Below, piece after piece: positions 10,007 through 22,300 of a stretch of DNA of 64,000 nucleotides; position 1 is the first letter of the stretch; the number at the start of each line of letters is the position of its first letter. The DNA lies in contig JALIZF010001506.1 in assembly GCA_029948255.1 (NCBI GenBank), positions 62,001-126,000 on the forward strand, in the 5' to 3' direction. The notes beneath the pieces were generated by a model. It did no database searches, was not told where the DNA came from, and saw nothing but the letters and a program-made list of their open reading frames with translations. A program made the position numbers and the translations under genes. This stretch comes from Telmatactis stephensoni. Its lineage: Eukaryota > Cnidaria > Anthozoa > Actiniaria > Isophelliidae.

Positions 10007-12713
10007 TCAGCTGCTGCACTCTCTATTCATTCCATTCATGTAAACAATTAAGTCTTGGTTTAGATTCTCATTAAACAGAACAGAACTGATGATATGATAA
10101 ACTGGCTTTATAGCTTCTAATCTTGGATGAAGGGCCTACATGTACAAAGAACGTTTAGTACTCAAGTCACTAATATTTGCCTCTTGGCTGGGGGAATCCC
10201 ATATATATTTTTGGGTTGAGTATGATATTCCAACATTTTCTTTTCCATTCCCTACCACAATTGGCATGGCTAAAGTTATTTTTCCCACTACAAGGTACCA
10301 AAAAACATACAAAATCTGAAACTGGTACAGTGTTTCCCCAGATTTTCCTAAAAGTAAAAGCATCTGACCACAAGTTATTAAAACATATTTATACATTACA
10401 TTCTTTTTTCATTTCCTAAGATTCTAAATTGTTTACTTACTGTAAATAAAGGTACAAGCTGAAGGTTAGATTCATTGGTCCTTTTGTTTGACTTCAGTAA
10501 AATAGCCAAGTAGAAAATAACTTTATGCTATAAGAATGGGAAGAGAATCAGCTGATTAGGAATCATATTTTTCTTAAATCACTAAGGGCTGCTGCAACTT
10601 ATCCATCAGTTAATTAACTTGTCGCTACTTAATAATTATTTAGGGTAGGTGGCAGCCCTAGCAGATAAAAATAACCTCTGGTACCCAGGATAATAATTTT
10701 TGGTTAGCTCCCCACGGGGGGAGGGATGGGTAATGGCTGTACACAGGCTAATTTTTGTTGTTCTATAAAACCAAAATATTGCCCAAATTTTGATTTTGAA
10801 AATCACTTAACCTGATAAGCCCAGGGGTACTATTCTGACACTCATTTCTTGCTACAGTAGATCCCCGATATAACGATGTGCCAATGGACTGGTAAATACA
10901 TGTACATGTATCAGTAGTAATATTCATATTTACCAAATTTTCTATTTATTTATTTATATTATTTATCGAAAAAAATTTTTGGAATAGAATAATTAATGAA
11001 ATCAATATTCAAATAGAGACAATCACAAGTTATTTTTAAAATATTTTTTTTAGGTTTTAATAATTTAATATTATTTTATGATGTTTAGCGATTTTAATAT
11101 TTAGATAGCAGGTCCACATCAGCCTATGGCTGCCTTGTAAATTATATAACCTGCTTCATCAAATAAAAGTATGTATGTATGTATGTATGTACTGCAACAA
11201 TATGAATAGCACAGGAACCTTACCATAGTGATTGCTTCATTTATGATAACATCAGCTATAGATAGATGATCTACAAACTTGACTGCTTCTCTTCCTGACT
11301 TGTATGTTGTCTTGATTTGAATACCAATGTTCTTTATGACTATCACAGTTTCTAAAAGTACATAAATTATATTCTGTTTTATGTACTTTAAACCCTGGGG
11401 GTACTCCCTTACAAAAGTCATAGGGGTGCTCAATGGACCTTTTAGGGTCATTTTCAAAACCCTCCATCGAGCACCCCTACCACATTTGTAAGGGAGTACC
11501 CCCGGGCTTAAAACACTAGATCCAGCATTTCTGAACAGGGAGTAGCTACAGATGTCCCCCAATTCTTTTCAGAATTGCCATTAACTGTCATCTTTGATGC
11601 TCACCTTTGATAACATTAAAATAACTAAATTTCAACCATAAAGGAATTACACAACCAGTTACCACAATAGTAAGCCAAGCACTTGATAGATCCTATAACA
11701 GAAACAGAGTTTGATGAAAAAATTGAACTACTTCATTACCATTATATTTACAAGGGAAAACTATGAGGCTTTCTTAATTGTGGTAATTGCCTTATGGGTA
11801 GATGGCCTCAATGCATTTATCTTAGCTGAAATGTTTAATTTTATGAATCCATCATTTCAGGTTCATAGATCTGTACCCCCCCCCCCCCCCCCACACACAC
11901 ACATTCTGATATTCAATGCACACAACTCTCAGCTTACAAATTTGCTTTTACTGAGGAAGGAAAACCAGAAGACCCAGACAGGAGCAACTGTAGAATACCC
12001 CATGTGTCAAAAAGACCGAGAGGAATTGGGTCTCAATCATTGTGGTTATATGTAGAAACAAAGTAGTTATTTGTAGTGGATGTGTGTCTACGTGTGCATG
12101 TGTATCCACAGATACGTGAAGGGCAGTCAGAGTGGCAGGGGTATTCTGCAGTTCAGCCCCCAGAGAAATACCTTGAAGCAAGGGAGAGATCAACAAAATA
12201 TTGTAAACTTGATCCACATGTGATGTTGTCTCATTCAGGAATCAAAACCAGAACAACAGAGGTGACAGGCAAGTGCTCTCAAAGCACTCTCTTTCTAATT
12301 TGTAAGGAAGGCAGTCAGGCCTACTTGATCAGTCACCATTGAAAGTATAATAATCTACCACTCTACTACAAACAATAGGGCATTTCCTGGACCTCATGTC
12401 ACGTGACACATATCTCACAGATCTCACTATCAGTACAAATACAATATCAATATTTTCTAACGTACTTTTCACAGTTACCCAGATCACTTACCTTACTGCT
12501 CCACCAAGTCCATGTATTGCCAGTAATTAAAGCCAATAATAACCCTGCGAAACTATAATACATTCCCACTCCAAGGGTTTTGTCATTCATTGGAGTAATG
12601 CATATTTCACTTGATAAATGACCACTGAATTGACAGCTCACTTTTATGGGTTCGCCATGGATATTCCAGCTTTCGGAATTAAAAGATAGGAGCTTCTTTG
12701 ACTGAAGAACCAT
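10007..12713 (-). CDS. PIGH: PIG-H, GPI N-acetylglucosaminyltransferase subunit
   Basis: Four exons on the minus strand, all junctions in phase 0: 12713-12492, 11373-11224, 10527-10441 and 10135-10007 (stop). They encode 195 residues; human PIG-H has 188. Exon 1 starts at a well-placed ATG and ends in AAG|GTAAGT. The diagnostic core is in exon 2 (NIGIQIKTTY, then DVIINEAITM) and exon 3 (HKVIFYLAILLK), matching the PIG-H pattern LGIQ...IVINEAI...VIYYL. Exon 4 gives HPRLEAI...VYHI, the family's C-terminal PRL motif. A hydrophobic hairpin spans roughly residues 48-85. In known systems PIG-H binds PIG-A in the ER complex that transfers GlcNAc to phosphatidylinositol, the first step of GPI-anchor synthesis. 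The exon 2 acceptor has a weak pyrimidine tract and is the least certain junction. An ATTAAA lies at 9947-9952. Confidence 0.88.
11387..11512. repeat. Palindromic element in PIGH intron 1
   Basis: Left end TTTAAACCCTGGGGGTACTC and right end GAGTACCCCCGGGCTTAAA are inverted copies, with an internal AGGGGTGCTC / GAGCACCCCT pair as well. It lies 13 bp upstream (on the minus strand) of the exon 2 acceptor, so it could affect splicing of that exon. Sequence near 9390-9520 looks distantly related (GGGGGTACTCCTTTG). Confidence 0.75.
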
Positions 12714-13360
12714 CGCAACAACTGAAATCGCAAAAACCGAGAAGAAACACTTGGCCCAGTCTTTCTCTGAGGAATTATAAAGAGGAAACCCAAGTAAAAA
12801 ATCCTTACAGTAGAAAGTGTCTATTAAAAGAGTCTATAAAAATATAAAACTAATAAATAATAGTTCTAACCTCTGGCTTTTTTAGTCTACCAAAGAAATA
12901 TACATGTTGCTTGCATGTATTTTTTTATTTTTGTTTTTCTGCGGGGGGAAGGCAGCATTGGGTTTCCTGTGTTCTGATCAATTGTTCCACACCAACAACA
13001 AACAGATCAGTTTACGCAACGTACATGTTTACAGACTTCCTTGCGAAACACGCTTCAACAAGATTTCAAGACTAAGACCCTACAACTCCAACTCCTACAG
13101 AAATAGTTTCGTTTTGTACGTGACGACTTGAAATCAGTCGTTATTGTAATCAGTGACCTTTGGACCATAGACAAATGATGTGAACTAAAGCTTTCAGTTA
13201 TTGGTTGTTTTTGAAGAAAGATCATACAACCAAAATAGGTTTACTCGAGATTGACAAGTTCAAGCTTTCTTTGGAAGCAGCTTTGCTTATCGAAAAATAA
13301 CACAATGGAGCACTATTTTGGAAGTATTTCTCAGTGAAGACTTCAAACTTTTGCGATGTA
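12714..13360. promoter_or_regulatory. Divergent promoter region between PIGH and the lipid-transfer gene
   Basis: The two start codons face away from each other across 647 bp, so the promoters and 5' untranslated regions of both genes must fit here unless more distant non-coding exons exist. I see no TATA box or other motif I would defend. The spacing is typical of a bidirectional promoter. No repeat element is evident inside it, in contrast with the surrounding sequence. Confidence 0.5.
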
Positions 13361-16300
13361 ATGGGGGTTTCGGGGATGTACATTGGTTATGGTAGAAGAC
13401 GCCTCAGATATCTTGTGCTGTTCACCTTGATAGAGGCCTTTCTTTGGTTGGTTTTGGTAGGAAAGAGAATAGCAATATGGTGAGTTAGAGTATCATTTGG
13501 TATTGTCTTAAAAAATACTAGAATGCAGAACAGTTTAGAAGACTTCCATTTCAAAGATAGAGAAAAATTATCTAAAGCTTAATTATAGTGTATTTAAGCT
13601 TATACACTTAATATAAACACTCGTTGTACTGTAGCTTTAATGATTTGGGGTTTCCAGTAAGCATGGAATTTTAATAGCTTTTAAGTTCGTGCAGTCAATC
13701 ATGGTTATATAATCAGGAAAAGTCACTTGACTACAAGCTTAAGGTTGTCTGGCAGTCATGATGACCATTTTTCTGGTCACAACCTTAGCTAATGTATTAG
13801 CTTTACATTATTTTTACAGTCATAGAATGTCTATTAAATATATAATGATATATAATAATAATAATATTTTGGATATGATTTAAACATTATTTTGCATGCC
13901 TGGTGTTAACTTGTTTCACACCTCATTAACATTTCTCCCAGTCATGCAATATATAATATTTAAGTATATTAATTTTGATGTTTACAGTTCAGTCATCCCA
14001 GTAATATTTTTCTCATGGTGCTAACTAATCTCACACAATGCTCTTATAAGTGCTTCGATCATCAGAGATCTAATTAAAGGGGCTATTACATGCTGAAACT
14101 TGTCTTGATCGCCGATGTGTTACACACTGAAATTTCATCCTTGTTCACAACACAAGTTTCTGTTGCAGTAGTAGAAACTAGCAGTTCTACTTTTCGTGAA
14201 ACCATCTCGTGAAACTGCACTGGGGAAAGTTTCAGCTAATTATAACCTGATGTTACATGGTGCAATGTATTTGATAGAGGCAAGTTTCAGAGAAACGTTT
14301 CAAGCACAAGATGACAATTTTTAATGAACAAGTATACTATAACGAGGTGTGAGGTGCTTATTTGGGGGAGGCGCTTATTAATTTTTTGTCCAAAGGGGAC
14401 GCTTATTCGGGGGAGGCGCTTATTCAAGTAAATACGGTATACAATAAACAAAAATTGCCTTGTGGAGGGGAATGTGAAAACTTCACAGCAGATAAAGATA
14501 AATAAATTAACGTGATACACTTTCTGATTTTAAAAGGTTGGGGTTTTCCCATTTGATATATGCATATAGCCTCTTAAATCATAATTAATTGGAATTTTGA
14601 AGGTGTACAGTAAATGATCATACTATTTGAACTGGGCCAAAGAGTTAACTGGTAGACATTCAAGTATATGACCCATATGTTAACTAGCCTGTATGAAATA
14701 CTTTTTTATTATGCTGCAGGCTTTTGAATACTTGTATTTGGATTATCACAAGATGGTTTTATGGACCTTACACAAGAATATCAGTGGTGGATATTGGCTT
14801 CTTCACAGCATACAATGTAATATTTGAATGGAAGAATGAGGTTACATATGTAAGTATGAAATTTATTTTTCCTTTTTTTTTTTTTTGATAATTTTTATTA
14901 AAGTGATCTAAGATAACCTTAAATTGGGTACTAAGGCTGAGTTTTTGTATCTGGTAAGTGTTGGACATAAGGCATTTAGTTGTACAGTAAAAGTTTCAGT
15001 TTTTACAAAATATTTAAAGTTATTCTATTGTTCAGTGGTAATTATATATTTAAATATACAGTCATAATACCACTGTGGTATTTGTATAGGAAATTGCAAA
15101 TCACAAACTAAGGAAATTTGTAAAGACAAAAATTGGTTAGTAAGCCAGATGACAGCTAGTGGCTGACGTGTAAAGATGTCATTTTAGAAGTAGTTGTTAA
15201 TTATAAGGTGTTAGTATGTGATTGGTGAAGAGTCAGTAAGTGGATTATAAGGTATCAGTGATTGATAAGGTGTCTTGAGTAAGTGCATGGTTGGTAAGAT
15301 GTCAGTAGTAGTTGTAGTTGGTAATATAAGAGTGATTGCTAAGGTGTCAGTAAGTGATTGCTAACTAAAGGTGTCAGTAAGTGGTTGGTAAGGTGTTAGT
15401 AAGTGGTTGGTAAGGTGTCAGTAAGTGGATGGTAAGGCGTCAGTAAGTGGTTGCTAACTAAAGGTGTCAATAAGTGGTTGGAAAGATGTCAGTAAGTAGC
15501 TAGATAGTAAGGTATCAGTAAGTGGTTGGTAAGGTATCAGTAAGTGGTTGGTAAGGTATCAGTAAGTGGTTGGTAAGGTGTCAGGAAATGATTGGTAAGG
15601 TATCAGTAAGTGGTTGATAAGGTATCAGTAAGTGGTTGATAATTAAGGTGTCAGTAAGTGGTTGGTAAGGTGTCAGTAAGTGGTTGGTAATTGGTATAAT
15701 TAAATGGTTGATAAGGTTTGTCTGTATCCAATTGTATGTACCAAAGGTAATCTAAGAATATATAGCATAATTAATGTTTAATACAAAATCCTATTGTGTG
15801 GTACAATTTTTTACTTGATAATAAAATGAATGCTCTTCTGTATGAACATAAAGACTTATTTATATTTTTGCACCATGAATTAATTAATTAAACTAATTGC
15901 CCTTATTCATAATGACATCATATCAAAACATTCTATTGTTTAAATATTAAGGATCGTGGTTGAGGAGGGGGACAAAATGGCAACAACACTATATACTAAG
16001 AAAACTGATATACTGTTGAAAACAGGACATCCACTGAACTGTTGATAAAATAACCAATGTCACACCTGAATGATCGTTATCCTGGTGCAAAGCTGGTATA
16101 AAAATGATCAAGTGATCAACAAACCTCATGTTGCAAGCTTTTGCTGTCTTTTTTGGCTGGAAATAGCAGTGATCCAGGTGAAATTTTTATGCAGAGAAAT
16201 GTGGGTGATGTGAAACTTTTAAATTAGACCAAACAATGTTAAAAACTGACTAAAGCTTTGACGAATTTGAATTCAGCCTCAGATAATAAATTATGTTGGA

Positions 16301-19300
16301 CCTTAATTAGCACCTCGATAATCCAAGCGTGACATGATTATTTTTCAATAGTTCAAAGGATGTCTGATTTTTGTAGTATAATTCATTGATAGGATGGAGA
16401 AAGGTGGCAACAGCCATCAAATGCAATAAATATTTATTAAATATTGATACATTATATATTATGAATCTGGACTATTTGAGATTAAACTTTTCCTAGCAAA
16501 GGGAATTTTGTTCAAGTTTCTATTGTTCTAGACAATTCTGTGCCCCTCATTAACAAGTCGTAATGTCATCATGAATAAGGGAAATTGTTATATTGATTTA
16601 TTAGACTGCTGAGGAGCTTAGCATCAAAATAGAAGTGGCTTCCTGGAGGTAAGTGATCGCTATAATAGACTATAAAATAGTATTTCACAGTATAGACACA
16701 ACACGGTTATGGCAAGAATTCCGAATGTTTTTATAGACAACATATTGCACAACCACATCACAGCATGGCCCATTTCTCACTCATATGAAAACTGATTTAT
16801 CATAAGATTGGCATATAAAAACCTCTTTAGATGAATGAATGGATGGATGGATGAATGGGTGAATGGATGGATGGGTGCATAAATGAATGGAGGGAGGGAA
16901 GGAGCTGATCGTAAGGGAGAGAAGGAAGAACAGACAAAAGACTAATGGATTGTATTGATGAATCAATTTAATAGATGTATAATCCAATTGATTTACATGA
17001 TTGTATGCTTGACCTACCACATACAAAATAAATTAGAATGGAGCCACGTGCATGAAGTTCATAAAACATTTGTTTTAATGTTACAAATGACTGAGCTTTA
17101 TGCACACACCCTTGTTTTGATCAATACATTGTATGCCTCATGGGTATTCTACTGACAATACATTGTAAGACAGAGCATTGCTGAACATCATGTACATTAT
17201 TTTGTAAATATTTTGAAGTAATTTTTTTCCACTTCAATTTTGAGGACAAAATACTACTCTTCTCTTTTCATTCATCAGCATTTGTATTATTTTGTTGTCT
17301 GATTTGAATTGGAGATTGATTAACTTCAGGTATGACTACTTTTTTGTCTTTTTAGAAATGTATCTTTCAAGTTATTTGTTAAAAACCTACACAAGGTAAC
17401 AGTTTACTCTGTGCAATTTACTCATCTAATCAAAAATAGAATAAAACTTAAAAGGGTTGTAAAAAGGAGTGCAGATTAAAAAGCTGAGAAGTTCTTTTTA
17501 GTACAGGCAGACATTTTAATGTATGCACTTTAATTTGGTGACACCTGCATGCACATGTAGTAACAAGATGAAGCTATGACCATAACTATTGTTTGTAATC
17601 CTGTGTTCTTCATAGGTAACAGAATCCATCGATGCTCTCTTCAGTTTTACCCTATATTGGAGAATCCTTCCACTGAGGACAACATCAACAGGTCTTGAAC
17701 GTAACAGGGAACTAGAAGATAATGTAAGAATTTTGTTTTATGTCCATTGTGATACTTGAAACATTCCAAGTAATTAAGTTACAAAATCTATAATGACTAG
17801 ATTTTTATTTAAGATCACAACCAAAATCACACGATTTCATGCAACTGATGGGAGAATTATCCTCAAGCCACAAAGGAATGGTAGAATATATAAAGGCTGT
17901 CCAAAGATTGTATTGAGGGTAAGGCAATATAGTTGACACCCAATTCATCTACATACAGTAGATAGTATTAAGTAATGTATAAAGAACGAGAGAGAGTGTT
18001 TTATCGGATATAAAGATCCGAGCCGTAGGCGAGGATCTTTATACCGATAAAACACTCTCTTGAGTTCTTTATACGGCTTAAAAAACTCCAACACATATTA
18101 GAGTGGTTCTCTAAAAGAAATTCAAAAATATCTTCATTTATCTTGGAGAAAATCGAGGTTAAAGTTTATGTAAATTAGGCCGAATCTTTATCAGATTTAA
18201 AGACACTCGTCACGGTGGCGATTTTCATTGTGTTTGCCTTATGAATTATTAATGAGTTTTTTAATTATATAATAATTTTGGTCTTTATAAGACTGTATGT
18301 ACAGTGTTCTTAAACATCTTCATGCAGACATCCAATAATTTACACAATCAATCTTTTTATCCATTAATTTTTTCATTCTCCATCCATTCATCTATCCATC
18401 CATTCATCTATCCATCCATTCTTCCAACCCAACTCCCTGCAACTCCCTGTCTTACAAATTTGAATTTACGTGTTAAATCAATTTTTGTTGTATCTGTTCA
18501 AGATCAAAGCTGGAGAAGCAGTATTCATAACAGCCCCCAATATTTTCATTATTAATGGACGTGCAAATAAAGTTACTATCAATCTGATGGGAAGAAGACA
18601 CAAAAATAGTTCCAACAAAAGAGATCATGTATGTACATGTCAGAATCAAAGTAAATTAAAATTACATTTAAATCTTGTTTGAAAGAGGATGAACAGTGTA
18701 CTGTCAGTTACTAGTAAGGGAGGGGCATGCCATATATCTTTCTACCCTTGTGTGGAGATAAAATGAATATACGTGTATTTGTCCCACACCATGTAAAATG
18801 AAAAAAAAAAAGGGAAATGTAGCTAATCAGAAAGCAGGAAAGCCATTGTATATTCAGCAGTATTCAACTGTCTCTTCCCGTGAGACATTGTGGTAAATAA
18901 GTATTTTTTAATAGTTTCTTGTGGCATACCCCGGATATCCCACCCGTCACTTGTATTTTGCTTTCTATATACACACTCACTTAAACACTCGTGTATACTA
19001 GAAAATACAAGTGACGCCTGGGATATTCCATGGTATTCCACTTGAAACCACTGTATAACTAGTAATGCATATTTATAAGCAATATTTACAGTACAATGGA
19101 CTTTAAGGTTGCTACTGTTCTTTTTTTTTCATGGCTTATTGTCAACATTTCATTTCAGCTGATTGACATGGCATGTGTTAGACTGAAACTGGTCTTTCCC
19201 GAGGATTCTCACGACCAAATATCCTTTAGATACTATGGGACAAGAGTATGGATTACAAAGAGTAATCTTAAGGATGTGCTGTGGTCTGTTAATGAATTTA

Positions 19301-22300
19301 AAAACTTAATGTCATTGGATAGGGATGGTAAGGATGATCATTATATACATAAGAGAAGATTTTGTTTGATTGGGAAACCTACAGTACAGAACCAGGGGTG
19401 GGTGGGATGGGGTGGGTTGGGGGTTGCTGCCTATGATTGGCTATATCCCACTTGCACAAATTCCCTATTTGGAGGACAAAACAATTTTTTCTCCCTACTG
19501 AGAAATTTAAAACGTTTGCTATGAAAAGTATTTTCATTGTTTTATCCTCCAAATTGAACCAGGAATGGATTGGTTGCAAGACTTTAGTGATCTGTATAAG
19601 GTGACTCCACTGTACCATGTATATCCAGGCCAGAAATGCAAGAAAGGTGTTCTTTTTTCTCCAGAGTGGAAGTATTAATTTAACAAAATGAAGTATAGAC
19701 TAATGGTAGTCAACTGATTCCATAAGTTGTACTTTTTGCAACCACAACAAGAAGCCCAACTGAGGAGCAAACAGACCAACTTATGGAATAATATCTACAT
19801 GTATAAGTGTAAAGGTTTTACAACCCAACTGAGTGCTGGAAACTGTTTGAATGGGGTACCATTGTCTTTGAAAAGTATATAAAAGGGGTATCTTTTATCA
19901 AAAGTGGTGTACAATTATAAGGGTTTGGAATCCAGGACAGAGCCTCCATGTGTAATAATTGCTTGAGTACAATTTTGAATGTTTGTCTTTGGTTGAAATT
20001 TTAGCTGAAGAGAAAGGAAAGTCTGTGGCAGTACATGGCAATGAACAAATAGAAAAGGTAAATTAGAGTACATGTATATTGTCCCTTTGAAACCTTGTGT
20101 TTCTTGTGTATATGTACAGGCATAGGCTAGGAGGGACAGATACAGTATAGGTATATACTGTAGCGATTATGGAGTGTTAGAGATAAAGAGATAAATATTG
20201 TAGATATAGATAATAGACTGTGATCAGTCCCTCCTTTTCCTTCCAGAATCAGTAAAAGTGAGCACCAAGAATACGTTCACGAGTGAAGAATTCTTTCTCG
20301 CTTTTACTGATTTTGGAGGAAAAAGGAGGGACTGCTCTCAGTCTAATGGATAAAGGCACAGGAATAGGTATGGCTAGGCTAGGTATAGGCATTAATGGTA
20401 GGGAAAGTGATATGTGTATATAGGGATAGGTAAGGCTATAGCAGAACATATAGGTTGGCAGAGGTCTGTACTTGGAGGTATAGGCCAGTAGACAGGGATG
20501 GATATACATGTACAGGAATAGATGCAGGTATTGGTATCGGTCATGTATTGGTCTTGAGCTTATAGGGCACGTGACAGTTTCAGAATTAGTGCTAGTCTGA
20601 CAGCTTTCACAGTTCAGGGCAGGTTGTTAGTTATTGACTCCTAAAAGAGACATCCTATTAAAAAGGGTCCCAACCGCAGCCCAATTGGCTCAAATGGTTG
20701 AGCGTCAGTCTTCAGTTCAGAAGGTAGGGGTTCAATTCCCTGGCTGGATAAATATTCGGGGTCTTAAAATAATTGAGGAGTTGCTGCCTTTGTAATATCA
20801 TCTGCAAATGATTAGGCGTTCATGTCTCCTTAGTTAAGGATGCTAAACCTTTGGCCTTGTCTCTCCAAAAACTACCACACATACCCTTGCATTGGAGGGA
20901 CGTTAAAGAATCCACACCACTATTCGAGAAGTGTAGGCCATGAAGTTGCCGGTGTGTGTGATCTGTCTATTACACTACAGGGCGCACTGTCAATAGGCAA
21001 TGTGTGCGTGCGCCATTTTCTAGAACAACTGAACATGATGGGAAACTAAGTCCTTGCACTTTTTCATTTCCGCTGGAATAATCAGAAAAACCAAGTAAAA
21101 CTAAAATTAAAAATACACGAAGTTACAATGTCTTTCTTGCTCTGTAGAGGCACTACTATTTAAGTTTATGCGAATATGCTACTACCATGTACTTGTATTT
21201 TGTCTACAGGTCATAATAGTCGCAGAGGACATGGTGTTATCCATTGGTACCTCCAGAGTGCCTGAGATTGCTGCTATCAAGATCTCTCTTGACATAACAG
21301 CTGACAATTGGATAGGCAAGGTACAGAAACATTGTACACCTGAGTGAGACGTTGGGTGAATATACATGATTAAACGAATAGTGGTATAATATGAGATGGG
21401 CTTAGAAAGTAAGGGTGGATCAATGACTGCAAATAAATGAAATCTGAAAATACAACAAAATGGATGGATCGGGAAATTTGGCAATGAAAGAAACTGATCA
21501 TGTGATTTTTGTTGCGACATGCAACTCAAGACAACCTACAGGAAAAACTTAGGTGTGTGTGACATAACCTGTTTGTGTCTTGCAATGCAACGAAAATTTA
21601 GTTTGCAAGCTTCAGAGGATTTTTTTATTCCTTTCCAACAGTAGCTATTGCTTTTTGCAATGGCACATGATCTGTTGCAAAATTATGCAGATTTGACATC
21701 TCACTGCAACTTGCAATAGCTCATAAAGCCGATTTCGTGTGAGTGTGAAACGGGCCACGCCGTGCCGTGACCGTGTCAGTGCCGTGTTGTCTATGAAAAC
21801 ATTCGAAATTCCTGCGGTAACCGTGCCGTGACCGTGCGGTGCCGTTTTCACAGTCATACGAAATCGACTCTATTGCAACTGCATTCCAATGACTGACTTT
21901 GAACATAAGTTTCAGGTCGAGACTTCAGACAAGCTTCTGTACATTCCTTGTACTTTTGACCTGGTAGCCTCAAATCGAAACCTTTGTTCAGAACCATTGG
22001 ATTGCATGTATCTGCAATACTGTTATTAACTTTTTCGATGTACATTTCGTTATAAGACAGGCTGGAAGACTGGACATTCTAGTACATTTGCATCGTTTTG
22101 CAGTTTGTACTAGTTTTTCTCTGAATAAGCCACTTCACGCTTTCGTCCGCCATTTTGAAATGGGGCAAACGTGCCAAAATCTATATATAGAAATCTGGAT
22201 CACTTTGGCTTACCATAACTCGGCTCATTTTTATCGTATTTTTTACAATTTAATTTTTTGAAATGGTATTGGCTTTGTTTTTTATGCCTTTTTACATCAT

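Noticed and set aside
13361..14849. Exons 1-2 as a separate small membrane-protein gene
   Set aside because: Phases run without a break into exons 3-24, no stop or polyadenylation signal intervenes, and the sequence after the helix fits a bridge-protein cap. Not fully excluded without cDNA.
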